Shown: positions 14,950 to 22,583 of the stretch, one piece after another | Layout of the letters: the number at the start of each line of letters is the position of its first letter | How positions within the stretch are numbered: position 1 is the first letter of the stretch | NCBI RefSeq assembly: GCF_000974485.1 | Contig: NZ_BBOM01000005.1 | Coordinates: 976,289 to 1,040,288 of the forward strand | Direction: 5' to 3' | Length of the DNA stretch: 64,000 bases | DNA from: Streptomyces sp. NBRC 109706 | GTDB lineage: Bacteria > Actinomycetota > Actinomycetes > Streptomycetales > Streptomycetaceae | The notes under the pieces: generated by a model | The model's database searches: none | What the model was told of the DNA's origin: nothing | Seen by the model: only the letters and a program-made list of their open reading frames with translations | Program-made: the position numbers and the translations under genes

Positions 14950-16329
14950 GTGGGCTTGTTGGAGAAGATCCGCGCGGCCCGGGGCGGGAAGAGCTTCGAG
15001 CCCGCCGCACCGTTTTGGGATCTGGACGCGTTCCGGCACTCCCTGACGGGCGGGCTGATGTCTGACCGGGAGCAGATCGCGCATAGCTTCGAGGGCTATG
15101 TGGAGGCGGGCTACAAGCGCAACGGCCCGGTGTTCGCGTGCATCCTCGCACGTCAAAGCGTTTTCAGTGAGGCGCGGTTCCAGTTTCAGCAGATGCGGTC
15201 GGGCCGGCCGGCCGAGCTGTTCGGCACCCCCGACCTGAGCTTGTTGGAAACCCCGTGGCCGGGCAGCACTACGGGCGAGTTGCTGGTGCGGATGGAGCAG
15301 GACGCGTCGCTGGCGGGCAACAGCTACTGGACGACGGCGGATGACGCCGGCCGGTTCGGTCGGTCTGCGACGGGCCCCGGCCGGCGGTTGGCGCGGCTGC
15401 GGCCGGACTGGGTGTCCCTGATCACCGGCTCGCACTCCGGCAACCCCTACGCGTTGGATGCGCGGGTGGTGGGCTACCTGTACTCGCCGCGCTCCACCCT
15501 GGCCACCGGCGGGGTCGGCACGGGCGACGGCGAAGTGCTGTTGCTGCCCGGCGAGGTGGCGCACTACGCGCCGATCCCCGACCCGGCCGCCCGCTTCAGG
15601 GGCATGTCGTGGTTGACGCCGGTGTTGCGGGAGATCAGCGCGGACGGCGCGGCGACCGCCCACCGGGATTCGTTCTTCCGCAACGGCGCCCGCCCCAGCA
15701 TGGTGGTGAAGTTCGATCGGGAGACCAACGCCGAGCGCTTCGACCAGTTCGTCAGCCGTTTCAAGGCGTCGCACCAGGGCGTTGAGAACGCCTTCGGCAC
15801 CCTGTTCCTCGGCGGCGGGGCGGACGTCGTACCGCTGACGCACGACATGAGGCAGTTGGAGTTCACCCAGACCCAGGGCAAGGGCGAGGCCCGGATTGCC
15901 TCGGCGGCCGGCGTCCCACCGAGCTGGGTCGGGTTCTCCGAGGGCATGCAGGGCAGCGCCCTGAACGCCGGCAACTTCACCGCCGCGCGGCGGCGGTTCG
16001 CGGACGGAACGATCCGCACGCTGTGGCGGCAGGCTGCCGGGGCGCTGGCCGTGCTGGTGAACGTCCCTGCCGGGGCGCGGTTGTGGTTCGACGCGCGGGA
16101 CATCGCGTTCCTGCGGGAGGACCGCAAGGACGCCGCCGAGATCGCCGGCCGCCAAGCGTCGATGATCCGCACGCTGACCGATGCCGGGTACACCCCAGCG
16201 AGCGTGACGGCTGCGGTGATGGCCGAGGACTGGACGCTGTTGCAGCACACGGGGTTGTTCTCCGTGCAGTTGCAGCCACCGGGCACCAGTCAGCCCGCTC
16301 CGGCACCGAACCCTGAGGAGGGCGAGTGA
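14950..16329 (+). CDS. Portal protein (HK97 family)
   Basis: A 459-residue protein of the phage_portal family. Recognisable features are NGPVFACILARQSVFSEARF, the stretch LVRMEQDASLAGNSYW and RIASAAGVPPSWVGFSEG. It forms the dodecameric channel at one capsid vertex and docks terminase and connector. The C-terminal tail is Pro-rich. Its stop overlaps the protease ATG (ATGA-type). Confidence 0.93.
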   Translation: MGLLEKIRAARGGKSFEPAAPFWDLDAFRHSLTGGLMSDREQIAHSFEGYVEAGYKRNGPVFACILARQSVFSEARFQFQQMRSGRPAELFGTPDLSLLETPWPGSTTGELLVRMEQDASLAGNSYWTTADDAGRFGRSATGPGRRLARLRPDWVSLITGSHSGNPYALDARVVGYLYSPRSTLATGGVGTGDGEVLLLPGEVAHYAPIPDPAARFRGMSWLTPVLREISADGAATAHRDSFFRNGARPSMVVKFDRETNAERFDQFVSRFKASHQGVENAFGTLFLGGGADVVPLTHDMRQLEFTQTQGKGEARIASAAGVPPSWVGFSEGMQGSALNAGNFTAARRRFADGTIRTLWRQAAGALAVLVNVPAGARLWFDARDIAFLREDRKDAAEIAGRQASMIRTLTDAGYTPASVTAAVMAEDWTLLQHTGLFSVQLQPPGTSQPAPAPNPEEGE

Positions 16330-17054
16330 TGGACACCAAGACCCTCCGAGGGGTCGAGATCAAGAACGAGGATCGCGGGGAGGTGACCGCGGTGTTCGCC
16401 ACGCTCGGCGTGACAGACCACGACGGCGACGTGACCCGGGAGGGTGCGTTCACCGACGGGGCGAAGGTCGCGATCTCCGCCTACGGCCACGCCTCGTGGG
16501 GCGCCGCGCTACCGGCCGGCAAGGGGGTGATCCATGTCCGCGGGGACGAGGCGGTGTTGGATGGCCAGTTCTTCCTGGCGACCGCGCACGGGCGGGACAC
16601 GTTCGAGACCGTGAAGGCCCTGGCCGAGGACGGCCTTGGAGAGTGGTCTTACGGCTTCGACATCGACGAGTACGCGTTCGGTGAGCACGACGGCCGGCAT
16701 GTGCGGTTCCTGGACCGCGTGACGGTGCACGAGGTGTCGCCGGTACTGCTGGGTGCCGGGGTCAACACCCGCACCCTGGCGGCCAAGAGCCGCAACCAGA
16801 CGTTCGCCGAGGAGGGCGACGCGGTCCTGGCCGCAGTCACCGCCTACGGCGAAAGAGCCGCTGACGTCTTGGCGATGCGGCTGAGCAAGGGCAAGGCGCT
16901 GGGCGGGGACTCCCGCGCGCTGCTGGCCAAGGTTCGCGCCGAGCTGGCGCGGCTGGATGGCCTGTTGGACCAGGCCGAGCCCGAGACATCAGACGAGGCG
17001 GCCCTGGCCGACGTGCAGCGGGAATGGCTGCGCGCGGTGGCCCGGGGCCTGTGA
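16329..17054 (+). CDS. Prohead protease (peptidase U35)
   Basis: A 241-residue serine protease of the HK97 gp4 type. The catalytic His is in SAYGHASW (His54) and the Ser in GEWSYGF (Ser107). An acidic residue in VHEVSPVLLGAG completes the typical sequence. A C-terminal extension of about 80 helical residues (VRAELARLDGLLDQAE) may serve in scaffolding. It cleaves the capsid delta domain during maturation and lies directly before the capsid gene. Confidence 0.92.
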   Translation: MDTKTLRGVEIKNEDRGEVTAVFATLGVTDHDGDVTREGAFTDGAKVAISAYGHASWGAALPAGKGVIHVRGDEAVLDGQFFLATAHGRDTFETVKALAEDGLGEWSYGFDIDEYAFGEHDGRHVRFLDRVTVHEVSPVLLGAGVNTRTLAAKSRNQTFAEEGDAVLAAVTAYGERAADVLAMRLSKGKALGGDSRALLAKVRAELARLDGLLDQAEPETSDEAALADVQREWLRAVARGL

Positions 17055-17073
17055 GCCAAGGAGAAAAGGCGAC

Positions 17074-18324
17074 ATGACGACGTTCCCTGCGCTGGATGAG
17101 GCGCGCGGCAAGCTGGACGACCGGCGCAAGAAGCTCAAGGCGATCTTCGATGAGGCCGGTCCCGAGATGGACATGGCCAAGGTCAAGAGCGTGGACGGTG
17201 ACACGGCCGCGAAGGTCGGCGCGATCCGGACGCTCAACGAGGAGATCGACGCCATCGCGATCGAGGTCGAGGGCTACGAGGGTGTGCTGAAGGCCGCCCG
17301 CGCCGCCCAGTCCACCGACGACCCTGAGGGCAAGGGGAGGGAGACGGGCGACGGCGCCCGCCCGGCCGCCTCCGGCCGCAAGGAGGCCCGCCGCGGGCTG
17401 GGTGAGCTGTTCACCGACTCGGTTGCATACAAGGGCCGCACGGGATCCGGTAACGGCCCGGTGGCCCATCTCGACATCGAGCTGAAGGAGCTGTTCGAGA
17501 CGGGTGCCGGCTGGGCGCCGGAGACCACGCGCACCGGCCGAGTGGTGGAGTATGCGACCCGCCCGATCCAGGTGATCGACCTGATCCCCTCGGGCGCCAC
17601 CGGCCAGTCGGCGGTGGTGTACATGGAGGAGACCACCTACGACAACGCCGCGGCCGAGACCGCCGAGGGCGGGACCTACCCTGAGGCCGAGCTGGCGCTG
17701 TCCGAGCGCTCCAGCCCGGTACGGAAGATCGCCGTGTGGCTGCCCGTCACCGACGAGCAGCTGGAGGACGAACCCCAGGCCCGCGGCTACGTGGAGCGCC
17801 GGTTGCCGTTCATGGTGCGCCAGCGTCTCGACTCGCAGATCCTCGTCGGCAACGGCACCGCCCCCAACCTGCGTGGGTTCCTGAACATCGTGGGCATCCA
17901 AACGCAGGCCAAGGCCACCGACCCGATCCCCGACGCCGTCTACAAGGCCATGACCAAGGTGCGCGTCACCGGCCGTGCCACGCCCGGCGCGGTGGTGATG
18001 CACCCGAACAACTGGCAGTCGGTGCGGCTGCTGCGTACCTCCGACGGGGTCTACATCTGGGGATCCCCCAGCGAGCCGGGTCCGGAGCGGATCTGGGGTC
18101 TGCCGGTCGCCCAGGCGGACGGCATCACCGAGAACACCGCGCTGGTCGGCGATTTCGCCGGCTACTCCGAGTTGACGACCCGGCGCGGCATCGACGTCCA
18201 GGTCTCCAACAGCCACGGCACGTTCTTCGTGGAGGGCAAGCAGGCTGTGCGCGCGGACATGCGGGCGGCGCTGGTGGTTTACCGGCCGACCGCGTTCTGC
18301 ACCGTCACGGGCCTGGGCGCCTGA
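17074..18324 (+). CDS. Major capsid protein (HK97 fold)
   Basis: A 416-residue protein. It has an N-terminal coiled-coil delta domain of about 110 residues (LDDRRKKLKAIFDEAG...IRTLNEEIDAIAIEVEG), which should be removed by the protease, and a C-terminal HK97 coat domain (VDLIPSGATG-like region, VWLPVTDEQLEDEPQ, LRGFLNIVGIQ, RADMRAALVVYRPTAFCTV). The very strong ribosome site AAGGAGAAAAGG fits its abundance. A hairpin follows at 18341. Confidence 0.94.
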   Translation: MTTFPALDEARGKLDDRRKKLKAIFDEAGPEMDMAKVKSVDGDTAAKVGAIRTLNEEIDAIAIEVEGYEGVLKAARAAQSTDDPEGKGRETGDGARPAASGRKEARRGLGELFTDSVAYKGRTGSGNGPVAHLDIELKELFETGAGWAPETTRTGRVVEYATRPIQVIDLIPSGATGQSAVVYMEETTYDNAAAETAEGGTYPEAELALSERSSPVRKIAVWLPVTDEQLEDEPQARGYVERRLPFMVRQRLDSQILVGNGTAPNLRGFLNIVGIQTQAKATDPIPDAVYKAMTKVRVTGRATPGAVVMHPNNWQSVRLLRTSDGVYIWGSPSEPGPERIWGLPVAQADGITENTALVGDFAGYSELTTRRGIDVQVSNSHGTFFVEGKQAVRADMRAALVVYRPTAFCTVTGLGA

Positions 18325-18340
18325 CCAACCACCCCCGAAA

Positions 18341-18370
18341 GCCGAGGCAACCAGCCGTGGTTGCCTCGGC
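18341..18370 (+). terminator. Perfect 13-bp hairpin after the capsid gene
   Basis: GCCGAGGCAACCA (18341-18353) pairs perfectly with 18358-18370 around a 4-base loop GCCG. It lies between the capsid gene and the next late gene. It may partly terminate transcription or stabilise the capsid mRNA 3' end, raising capsid relative to downstream proteins. Confidence 0.75.
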
Positions 18371-18397
18371 CTCACCATGCAGGAAGGGAGCACCCCC

Positions 18398-18667
18398 GTG
18401 GGGATCATCGAGGGGTCGATGCCGCGCGACGCGATCCGGCAGGCGGTGGTGGCCGGCGACGATGCCGGGGAGATCACCGTGTCCGGCATCAAGGGCCGGG
18501 ATCGGCTGGTGTCGGTTCTCCAGGCCACTGAAGGCGATGAGGCCCTGACCGGTATCACCGACTTGTCCGCCGAGTTCACCGTCGCGGACGCCGACACGAT
18601 CGACAACACCGACGGCACGGACACCAGCGGCAGCACGCTGATCGTGACCTGGCTGGCGGTGGGGTGA
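18398..18667 (+). CDS. Small head protein (decoration candidate)
   Basis: An 89-residue protein read from GTG 18398, with GGAAGGGAG 7 bases upstream. Its beta-rich sequence (GEITVSGIKGRDRLVSVLQ, then STLIVTWLAVG) and location right after the capsid gene suggest a capsid decoration or stabilising protein. No family was recognised with certainty. Confidence 0.55.
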   Translation: MGIIEGSMPRDAIRQAVVAGDDAGEITVSGIKGRDRLVSVLQATEGDEALTGITDLSAEFTVADADTIDNTDGTDTSGSTLIVTWLAVG

Positions 18668-18891
18668 TGCGCGCCGACCAGCGCTGGTGGCGCACCGCTG
18701 CCGGCAGCCTGGTGGCGGACGGGCACCCCGAGGGCGCGAGCCTGGCCTACGCCCCAGGGGATGAGATTGCCCCGGCCGACCACGACAAGCTGCGCATCCC
18801 CGAGCCCGAGCCGGCGGTCGAGGGGCCGCCCGCGCCGAAGCGCCGGGCGCCGGCGGCGAACAAGCGCCGCACCGCGACCAGCGACAAGTAA
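18667..18891 (+). CDS. Small hypothetical head-region protein
   Basis: A 74-residue protein. An N-terminal W-rich segment (RWWRTAAGSLVADG) is followed by a Pro/Ala/Lys-rich basic tail (PKRRAPAANKRRTATSDK). It resembles the short protein at 20233 in plan. The start overlaps the previous stop. The function is unknown. Confidence 0.5.
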   Translation: MRADQRWWRTAAGSLVADGHPEGASLAYAPGDEIAPADHDKLRIPEPEPAVEGPPAPKRRAPAANKRRTATSDK

Positions 18892-18906
18892 AGGGGGTGA
18901 TGGGCC

Positions 18907-19731
18907 GTGCCGATCATCCTGAGGGCGCCGGTGCGCCTGGCGGCGGAGTGCCGCACCCTGGCGGGCGAGCTGGCCAACGCCAGCAGCGTGGCCCTGACGG
19001 TCACCCTGCCCGACGGCACCACGGTCTCCCCGACCGTGACCAACCCGCCGGCTGAGACCGGCCTGTACACCCACGACTACGTCACCGGGCAGGCCGGCCG
19101 GCACGCGGTGTACTGGACGTTCACCGGCCCGCCGGGTGCCGTCGCCGACACGTTCGACGTCCGCCCGGCGGACCCGCCGGCGATCCTGTCGCTGGCGGAT
19201 GCCCGAGCACACCTAAACATCACCTCGGCGCGGCATGACGAGGAGCTGCGCGGGTGGATCGAGACGACCACCCAGTGCGTTGAGCACTTCGTGGGCGCCG
19301 TGGTGCGCCGCACCGTGACCGAGCTGCACACCGACGTCCCCCCGGCCGGTGCGCGCGCCATCGCGCTGCGGGGCGGGCCGGTCATCGAACTGACAGGCGC
19401 GGAACGGCTGGACGGCACCGCGGTGGACACCTCGGGCTGGGACGTGGACGAGCACGACCTGGTGCGGCGGAGAGACGGCGGCAGGATCACCGGCCCCGTC
19501 CGCTTCGTGTACCTCGCGGGGCGACCGGTGATGCCGGCGAACATCGCCTCGGCGGCGCGGGTGATCCTGCAACACCTGTGGCGCACCCAGCACCCCGCCT
19601 CCAGCGGCCGGCCCCAACTCGGGGCGGATGACTACGCGGTGACCGAGCCGATCGCCGGCATCGGCTACGCCATCCCCAACCGGGCGCTGCACCTGCTGGA
19701 GCGGCACCGGAACGCGCCGGGGGTGGCCTGA
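18907..19731 (+). CDS. Head-tail connector (gp6-like) with N-terminal beta domain
   Basis: A 274-residue protein. The C-terminal 185 residues match the Phage_connect_1 / HK97 gp6 adaptor (LSLADARAHLNITSARHDEELRGWIETTTQCVEHFVG...). The N-terminal 85 residues form an additional Ig-like beta domain (VALTVTLPDGTTVSPTVTNPPAETGLYTHDY). The extra domain makes it longer than usual gp6. It should bind under the portal. A GTG start is used. Confidence 0.8.
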   Translation: MPIILRAPVRLAAECRTLAGELANASSVALTVTLPDGTTVSPTVTNPPAETGLYTHDYVTGQAGRHAVYWTFTGPPGAVADTFDVRPADPPAILSLADARAHLNITSARHDEELRGWIETTTQCVEHFVGAVVRRTVTELHTDVPPAGARAIALRGGPVIELTGAERLDGTAVDTSGWDVDEHDLVRRRDGGRITGPVRFVYLAGRPVMPANIASAARVILQHLWRTQHPASSGRPQLGADDYAVTEPIAGIGYAIPNRALHLLERHRNAPGVA

Positions 19732-20207
19732 TGGCGACCTCGGCCGTACCGGACGCGCTCGGCGCACTGGTGGAGATCCTGCGCGCCGCACCGGGCCTAT
19801 CCGGTGTGGTGGTGCACGACGGCTACCCGGGCGCCGACCTGGAGGATCCTGACGTGCTGGTGGTCGGCTGGTCTCCCGAGAACGACACAGCGGTCGAGAT
19901 GCGGCAGGACTTCAACGCCGCCGGCGCCCGCACCCGGGATGAGGACTTCGACGTGCTGTGCTGGCTCCAGTCCTGGAGCGGAGACGGCGACGCCGGCGCG
20001 CTGGGCGAACGGCGGGCCCGCGCCTTCGGGCTGCTGGCCGAGGTGGAGAACGCGCTACGCGCCACCAACGAGGCGCCGATGGCGCCGACGTTGAACGGCA
20101 CGGTGCTGTGGGCGCACCTGACGGCCGGGCAGGTGCAGCAGACCCGCGGCTCGGACGGCGCCACCGTCAGCGTCGCGTTCCGCGTCTCGTGCCGAGCCCG
20201 CATCTGA
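19731..20207 (+). CDS. Tail-terminator/neck-like protein
   Basis: A 158-residue alpha/beta protein starting at the base that ends the connector gene. Its plan (helical N terminus LGALVEILRAAPGLSGVVV, beta strands, C-terminal VSVAFRVSCRA) and position fit the tail-terminator or head-closure family of siphophages. The assignment is by position and predicted fold. Confidence 0.6.
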   Translation: MATSAVPDALGALVEILRAAPGLSGVVVHDGYPGADLEDPDVLVVGWSPENDTAVEMRQDFNAAGARTRDEDFDVLCWLQSWSGDGDAGALGERRARAFGLLAEVENALRATNEAPMAPTLNGTVLWAHLTAGQVQQTRGSDGATVSVAFRVSCRARI

Positions 20208-20232
20208 CCTTCGAGGAAGAGGAGAACCCGCT

Positions 20233-20454
20233 GTGGCCGAGGTGCGTTTCATCGGCTCCACCGCGCACATCGTGCCGTGGCTGGGCCGCACCGTCCAACC
20301 CGACGAAGTCGTGACCGTGCCCGACGACCAGTTCGACGCCTACGTGTGTCAGCCCGCTCTGTGGCAGCCGGTCGCCGAGCCCGCCCCGGACGCCGAGCCG
20401 GCGCCGTTGATGAAGCCCGCGCCACGTCGGCGCGGCGGAAAGAGTGGTGACTGA
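20233..20454 (+). CDS. Small hypothetical neck-region protein
   Basis: A 73-residue protein read from GTG 20233. The N-terminal 45 residues look like a small beta-barrel (VRFIGSTAHIVPWLGRTVQPDEVVTV), followed by a Pro-rich basic tail. Such proteins are common between the neck and tail-tube genes of actinophages. The function is unknown. Confidence 0.5.
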   Translation: MAEVRFIGSTAHIVPWLGRTVQPDEVVTVPDDQFDAYVCQPALWQPVAEPAPDAEPAPLMKPAPRRRGGKSGD

Positions 20455-20456
20455 TC

Positions 20457-21443
20457 ATGGCTATCGGGTCCGGGCTCGGCGCCCAGGTCGGGATCGCCGC
20501 CGAGTCCTCCTACGGCGTCTACACCGCGCCGACCAGGTTTGTGGAGTTCACTTCGGAGGGACTGAAGTTCCAGAAGACCACCGCCCAATCCAGCGGGATC
20601 GCGGCCGGCCGGCTGGTTGACCGCAGCTCTCGCCGTGTGGTGACCACGGTGGGCGCCGCCGGCGAGCTGGCGATGGAGGTGTTCACCCGTGGGATGGGCG
20701 TGCTGTTCCAGGCGCTCATGGGGTCCACGGTCGCCCCGGAGCAGCAGGAGGAGACCGACGCCTATCTGCAAGAGCACCTGCTGGCCGACACGTTCGGCAA
20801 GAGCCTGACGGTCCAGAAGGGCGTGCCGCTGACCACCGGAGTGGTGTCGGACTTCTCCGTGCTCGGCTGCAAAATCATCTCGGCCGAGTTCTCGTGCGAG
20901 GTCGGCGGGATGCTCACCGTGTCGTTCGAGCTGGACGGCAAGACGGTGGACGAGACACAGACCCTCGCCGCCCCCAGCTATCCGCCCATGGCGCCGTTCC
21001 ACTTCGGGCAGATGACCCTGCGCACCGGCGTGCACGGTGCGGAGGTGGCCCGCTCCGGCATCCGCAAGGTGTCGGTGAAGTTCGAGCGCCCGCAGGCGAC
21101 GGAGCGCTACTACGCCAACGCGGGCGGGCTGAAGGCCGAACCGATCAGCAACGACAAGGTCAAGATCACCGGATCGTTGGAGACCGACTACACCGAAACG
21201 ACGTTGGCCGACCTGTTCGTGTCCGACGCGGCCACGTCGATGGTGTGGGAGTTCGCCGGCGCCGAGATCGACGAGGACTACCCGGAGCTGTTCCGCATCA
21301 CGCTGCCGGCGATCCACCTGGACGAGTCCACCCCCGTGGTGGATGGCCCCGACGTCGTCAAGCCGAACTTCAGCTTCACCGGGCTGGACGACGGGGTGAA
21401 CCCGATCCGGCTGGACTACCAGTCCACCGATACCACTCTCTGA
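20457..21443 (+). CDS. Major tail tube protein
   Basis: A 328-residue protein with the beta-rich profile of phage tail tube subunits. It has a start typical of the family (AIGSGLGAQVGIAAESSYGVYTAPTRFVEF) and repeated strand patterns (FSCEVGGMLTVSFELDGKTV; VKITGSLETDYTETTLADLF). It precedes the chaperone and tape-measure genes. It polymerises into the tail tube. Confidence 0.85.
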   Translation: MAIGSGLGAQVGIAAESSYGVYTAPTRFVEFTSEGLKFQKTTAQSSGIAAGRLVDRSSRRVVTTVGAAGELAMEVFTRGMGVLFQALMGSTVAPEQQEETDAYLQEHLLADTFGKSLTVQKGVPLTTGVVSDFSVLGCKIISAEFSCEVGGMLTVSFELDGKTVDETQTLAAPSYPPMAPFHFGQMTLRTGVHGAEVARSGIRKVSVKFERPQATERYYANAGGLKAEPISNDKVKITGSLETDYTETTLADLFVSDAATSMVWEFAGAEIDEDYPELFRITLPAIHLDESTPVVDGPDVVKPNFSFTGLDDGVNPIRLDYQSTDTTL

Positions 21444-21450
21444 GCCCGCC

Positions 21451-21978
21451 GTGGCCATCAGGGATGTGCGAGTGCTGGGCACCGGTCAACTCCTAGAACT
21501 GGACCGGAAGTTGCGGGCGGCGGGCGGGGCGCGACTGGAACAGTCCTTGCACCGCAGGGTGCGCCGCGCGGCCGAGCCCGTACACCGCGAGCTACAGCGG
21601 GCGATCCGCACCAACCCGATCCGTGGGCAGGGCGGTGGCCGCACCCGGCGCGGTGGCGGGCGGAACGGGCGCGCGCACCGCGTGGCGGGCCTTAGGGAGT
21701 CCATCGCCCGCGCGATCCGAATCGAAGTCCGCAACCGGGCCGGCCGTCCCGGCGCCCGGCTGTGGATCGACCGGGGCCGCCTCCCGATCGATCAACGCTC
21801 CCTGCCCGACCGGATCGAAGACGGCAGGTGGAGGCACCCGGTGTTCGGCAACCGCAAGCGCTGGTCCACCCAGCATTCCCGCCCGTGGTGGGGGCCGACG
21901 ATCCGCCGAATGGAACCGCACATGCGCCGCGAGATCGCGCGCGTGTTGGACGACACAGAACGCCGCATCCGCGGCTGA
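21451..21978 (+). CDS. HK97 gp10-like tail/neck component
   Basis: A 175-residue, very Arg-rich protein. The N-terminal helix (LLELDRKLRAAGGARLEQSLHRRVRRAAEPVHRELQRAI) and a C-terminal WW-containing segment match the HK97 gp10 / minor tail family plan. In most siphophages this gene precedes the tail tube gene; here it follows, which is a small reordering. It uses a GTG start. Confidence 0.6.
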   Translation: MAIRDVRVLGTGQLLELDRKLRAAGGARLEQSLHRRVRRAAEPVHRELQRAIRTNPIRGQGGGRTRRGGGRNGRAHRVAGLRESIARAIRIEVRNRAGRPGARLWIDRGRLPIDQRSLPDRIEDGRWRHPVFGNRKRWSTQHSRPWWGPTIRRMEPHMRREIARVLDDTERRIRG

Positions 21979-21998
21979 CCAACGATAGAGGGGACAGC

Positions 21999-22421
21999 AT
22001 GATCCTGATCTACGAGCCGGCCGACCAGCCGGCCGAGCGCTACGACCTGGACGACCTTGGCGCGATCGAGGCCGAGGCCATCGAGCGCGTCACCGGCAAG
22101 ACCTGGGCCGAAGTGGAACAGGCGCTCCAGCAGCAGTCGCCCACGGCGCTGCGCGCCTGCCTGTGGGTCTGGCACAAGCGCAAGACCCCTTCCTTGCGGT
22201 TCTCCGACTTCGACGTGCCGGGCTGGCGCAAGCGGCTGAAGGCGCGGATGAGCACCGGCGAGGTGGCCGAGACCGTGGCGGCCGTGCAGCGGGAGTACCC
22301 CGAGGACACCCCGGACTTCGCCCAGGCGCTGCGCGAGCTGCGCTTCCTGGCCGAAGACCCCGCCGACGTCCAGGCAGCCCTGGACGGCCAAGGCCCAAAA
22401 GAGGCCCTGCCGGCGGCATAG
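21999..22421 (+). CDS. Tail assembly chaperone (lambda G-like)
   Basis: A 140-residue acidic helical protein, the size and position of lambda gpG. It is the zero-frame product of a programmed frameshift pair. The codons just before the end hold the slippery heptamer C CCA AAA at 22394-22400. It should coat and fold the tape measure protein during tail assembly. GAGGGGAC upstream supports ATG 21999. Confidence 0.8.
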   Translation: MILIYEPADQPAERYDLDDLGAIEAEAIERVTGKTWAEVEQALQQQSPTALRACLWVWHKRKTPSLRFSDFDVPGWRKRLKARMSTGEVAETVAAVQREYPEDTPDFAQALRELRFLAEDPADVQAALDGQGPKEALPAA

Positions 22422-22561
22422 GTGAACAGCGGGAGCGCTACCGCTGGCTGCTGGCGCACCTGCTGCACATTCGCCCCTGGGAGATCGCCCGGCTGACCAG
22501 GGGCGAGTTCGCCTCGGCCATCGCCTGGATCGATCGGGAGCTGGCCAACCACAACAACTGA
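21999..22561 (+). CDS. Frameshifted tail assembly chaperone (G-T fusion)
   Basis: A -1 shift at 22394-22400 joins the first 134 residues of the chaperone to a 53-residue extension (RGPAGGIGEQRERYRW... to ELANHNN) ending at 22561. The extension has no start codon or ribosome site of its own and is exactly in the -1 frame. This is the organisation of lambda gpG/gpGT. The extension is helical, as expected for a T domain that binds tail-tube protein. Confidence 0.8.
22394..22400 (+). promoter_or_regulatory. -1 ribosomal frameshift slippery site CCCAAAA
   Basis: The sequence reads C CCA AAA in the chaperone frame, a canonical X XXY YYZ heptamer. After slippage the ribosome continues with AGA GGC CCT in the T frame. 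The site lies 21 bases before the zero-frame stop. Confidence 0.85.
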
Positions 22562-22583
22562 ACAGCAGATACGGGGGTGCGCG

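Noticed and set aside
16837..19212. Leftward open frame of about 790 codons opposite the head genes
   Set aside because: It is antisense to protease, capsid and connector genes that have clear families. Long antisense frames are expected in very GC-rich DNA.
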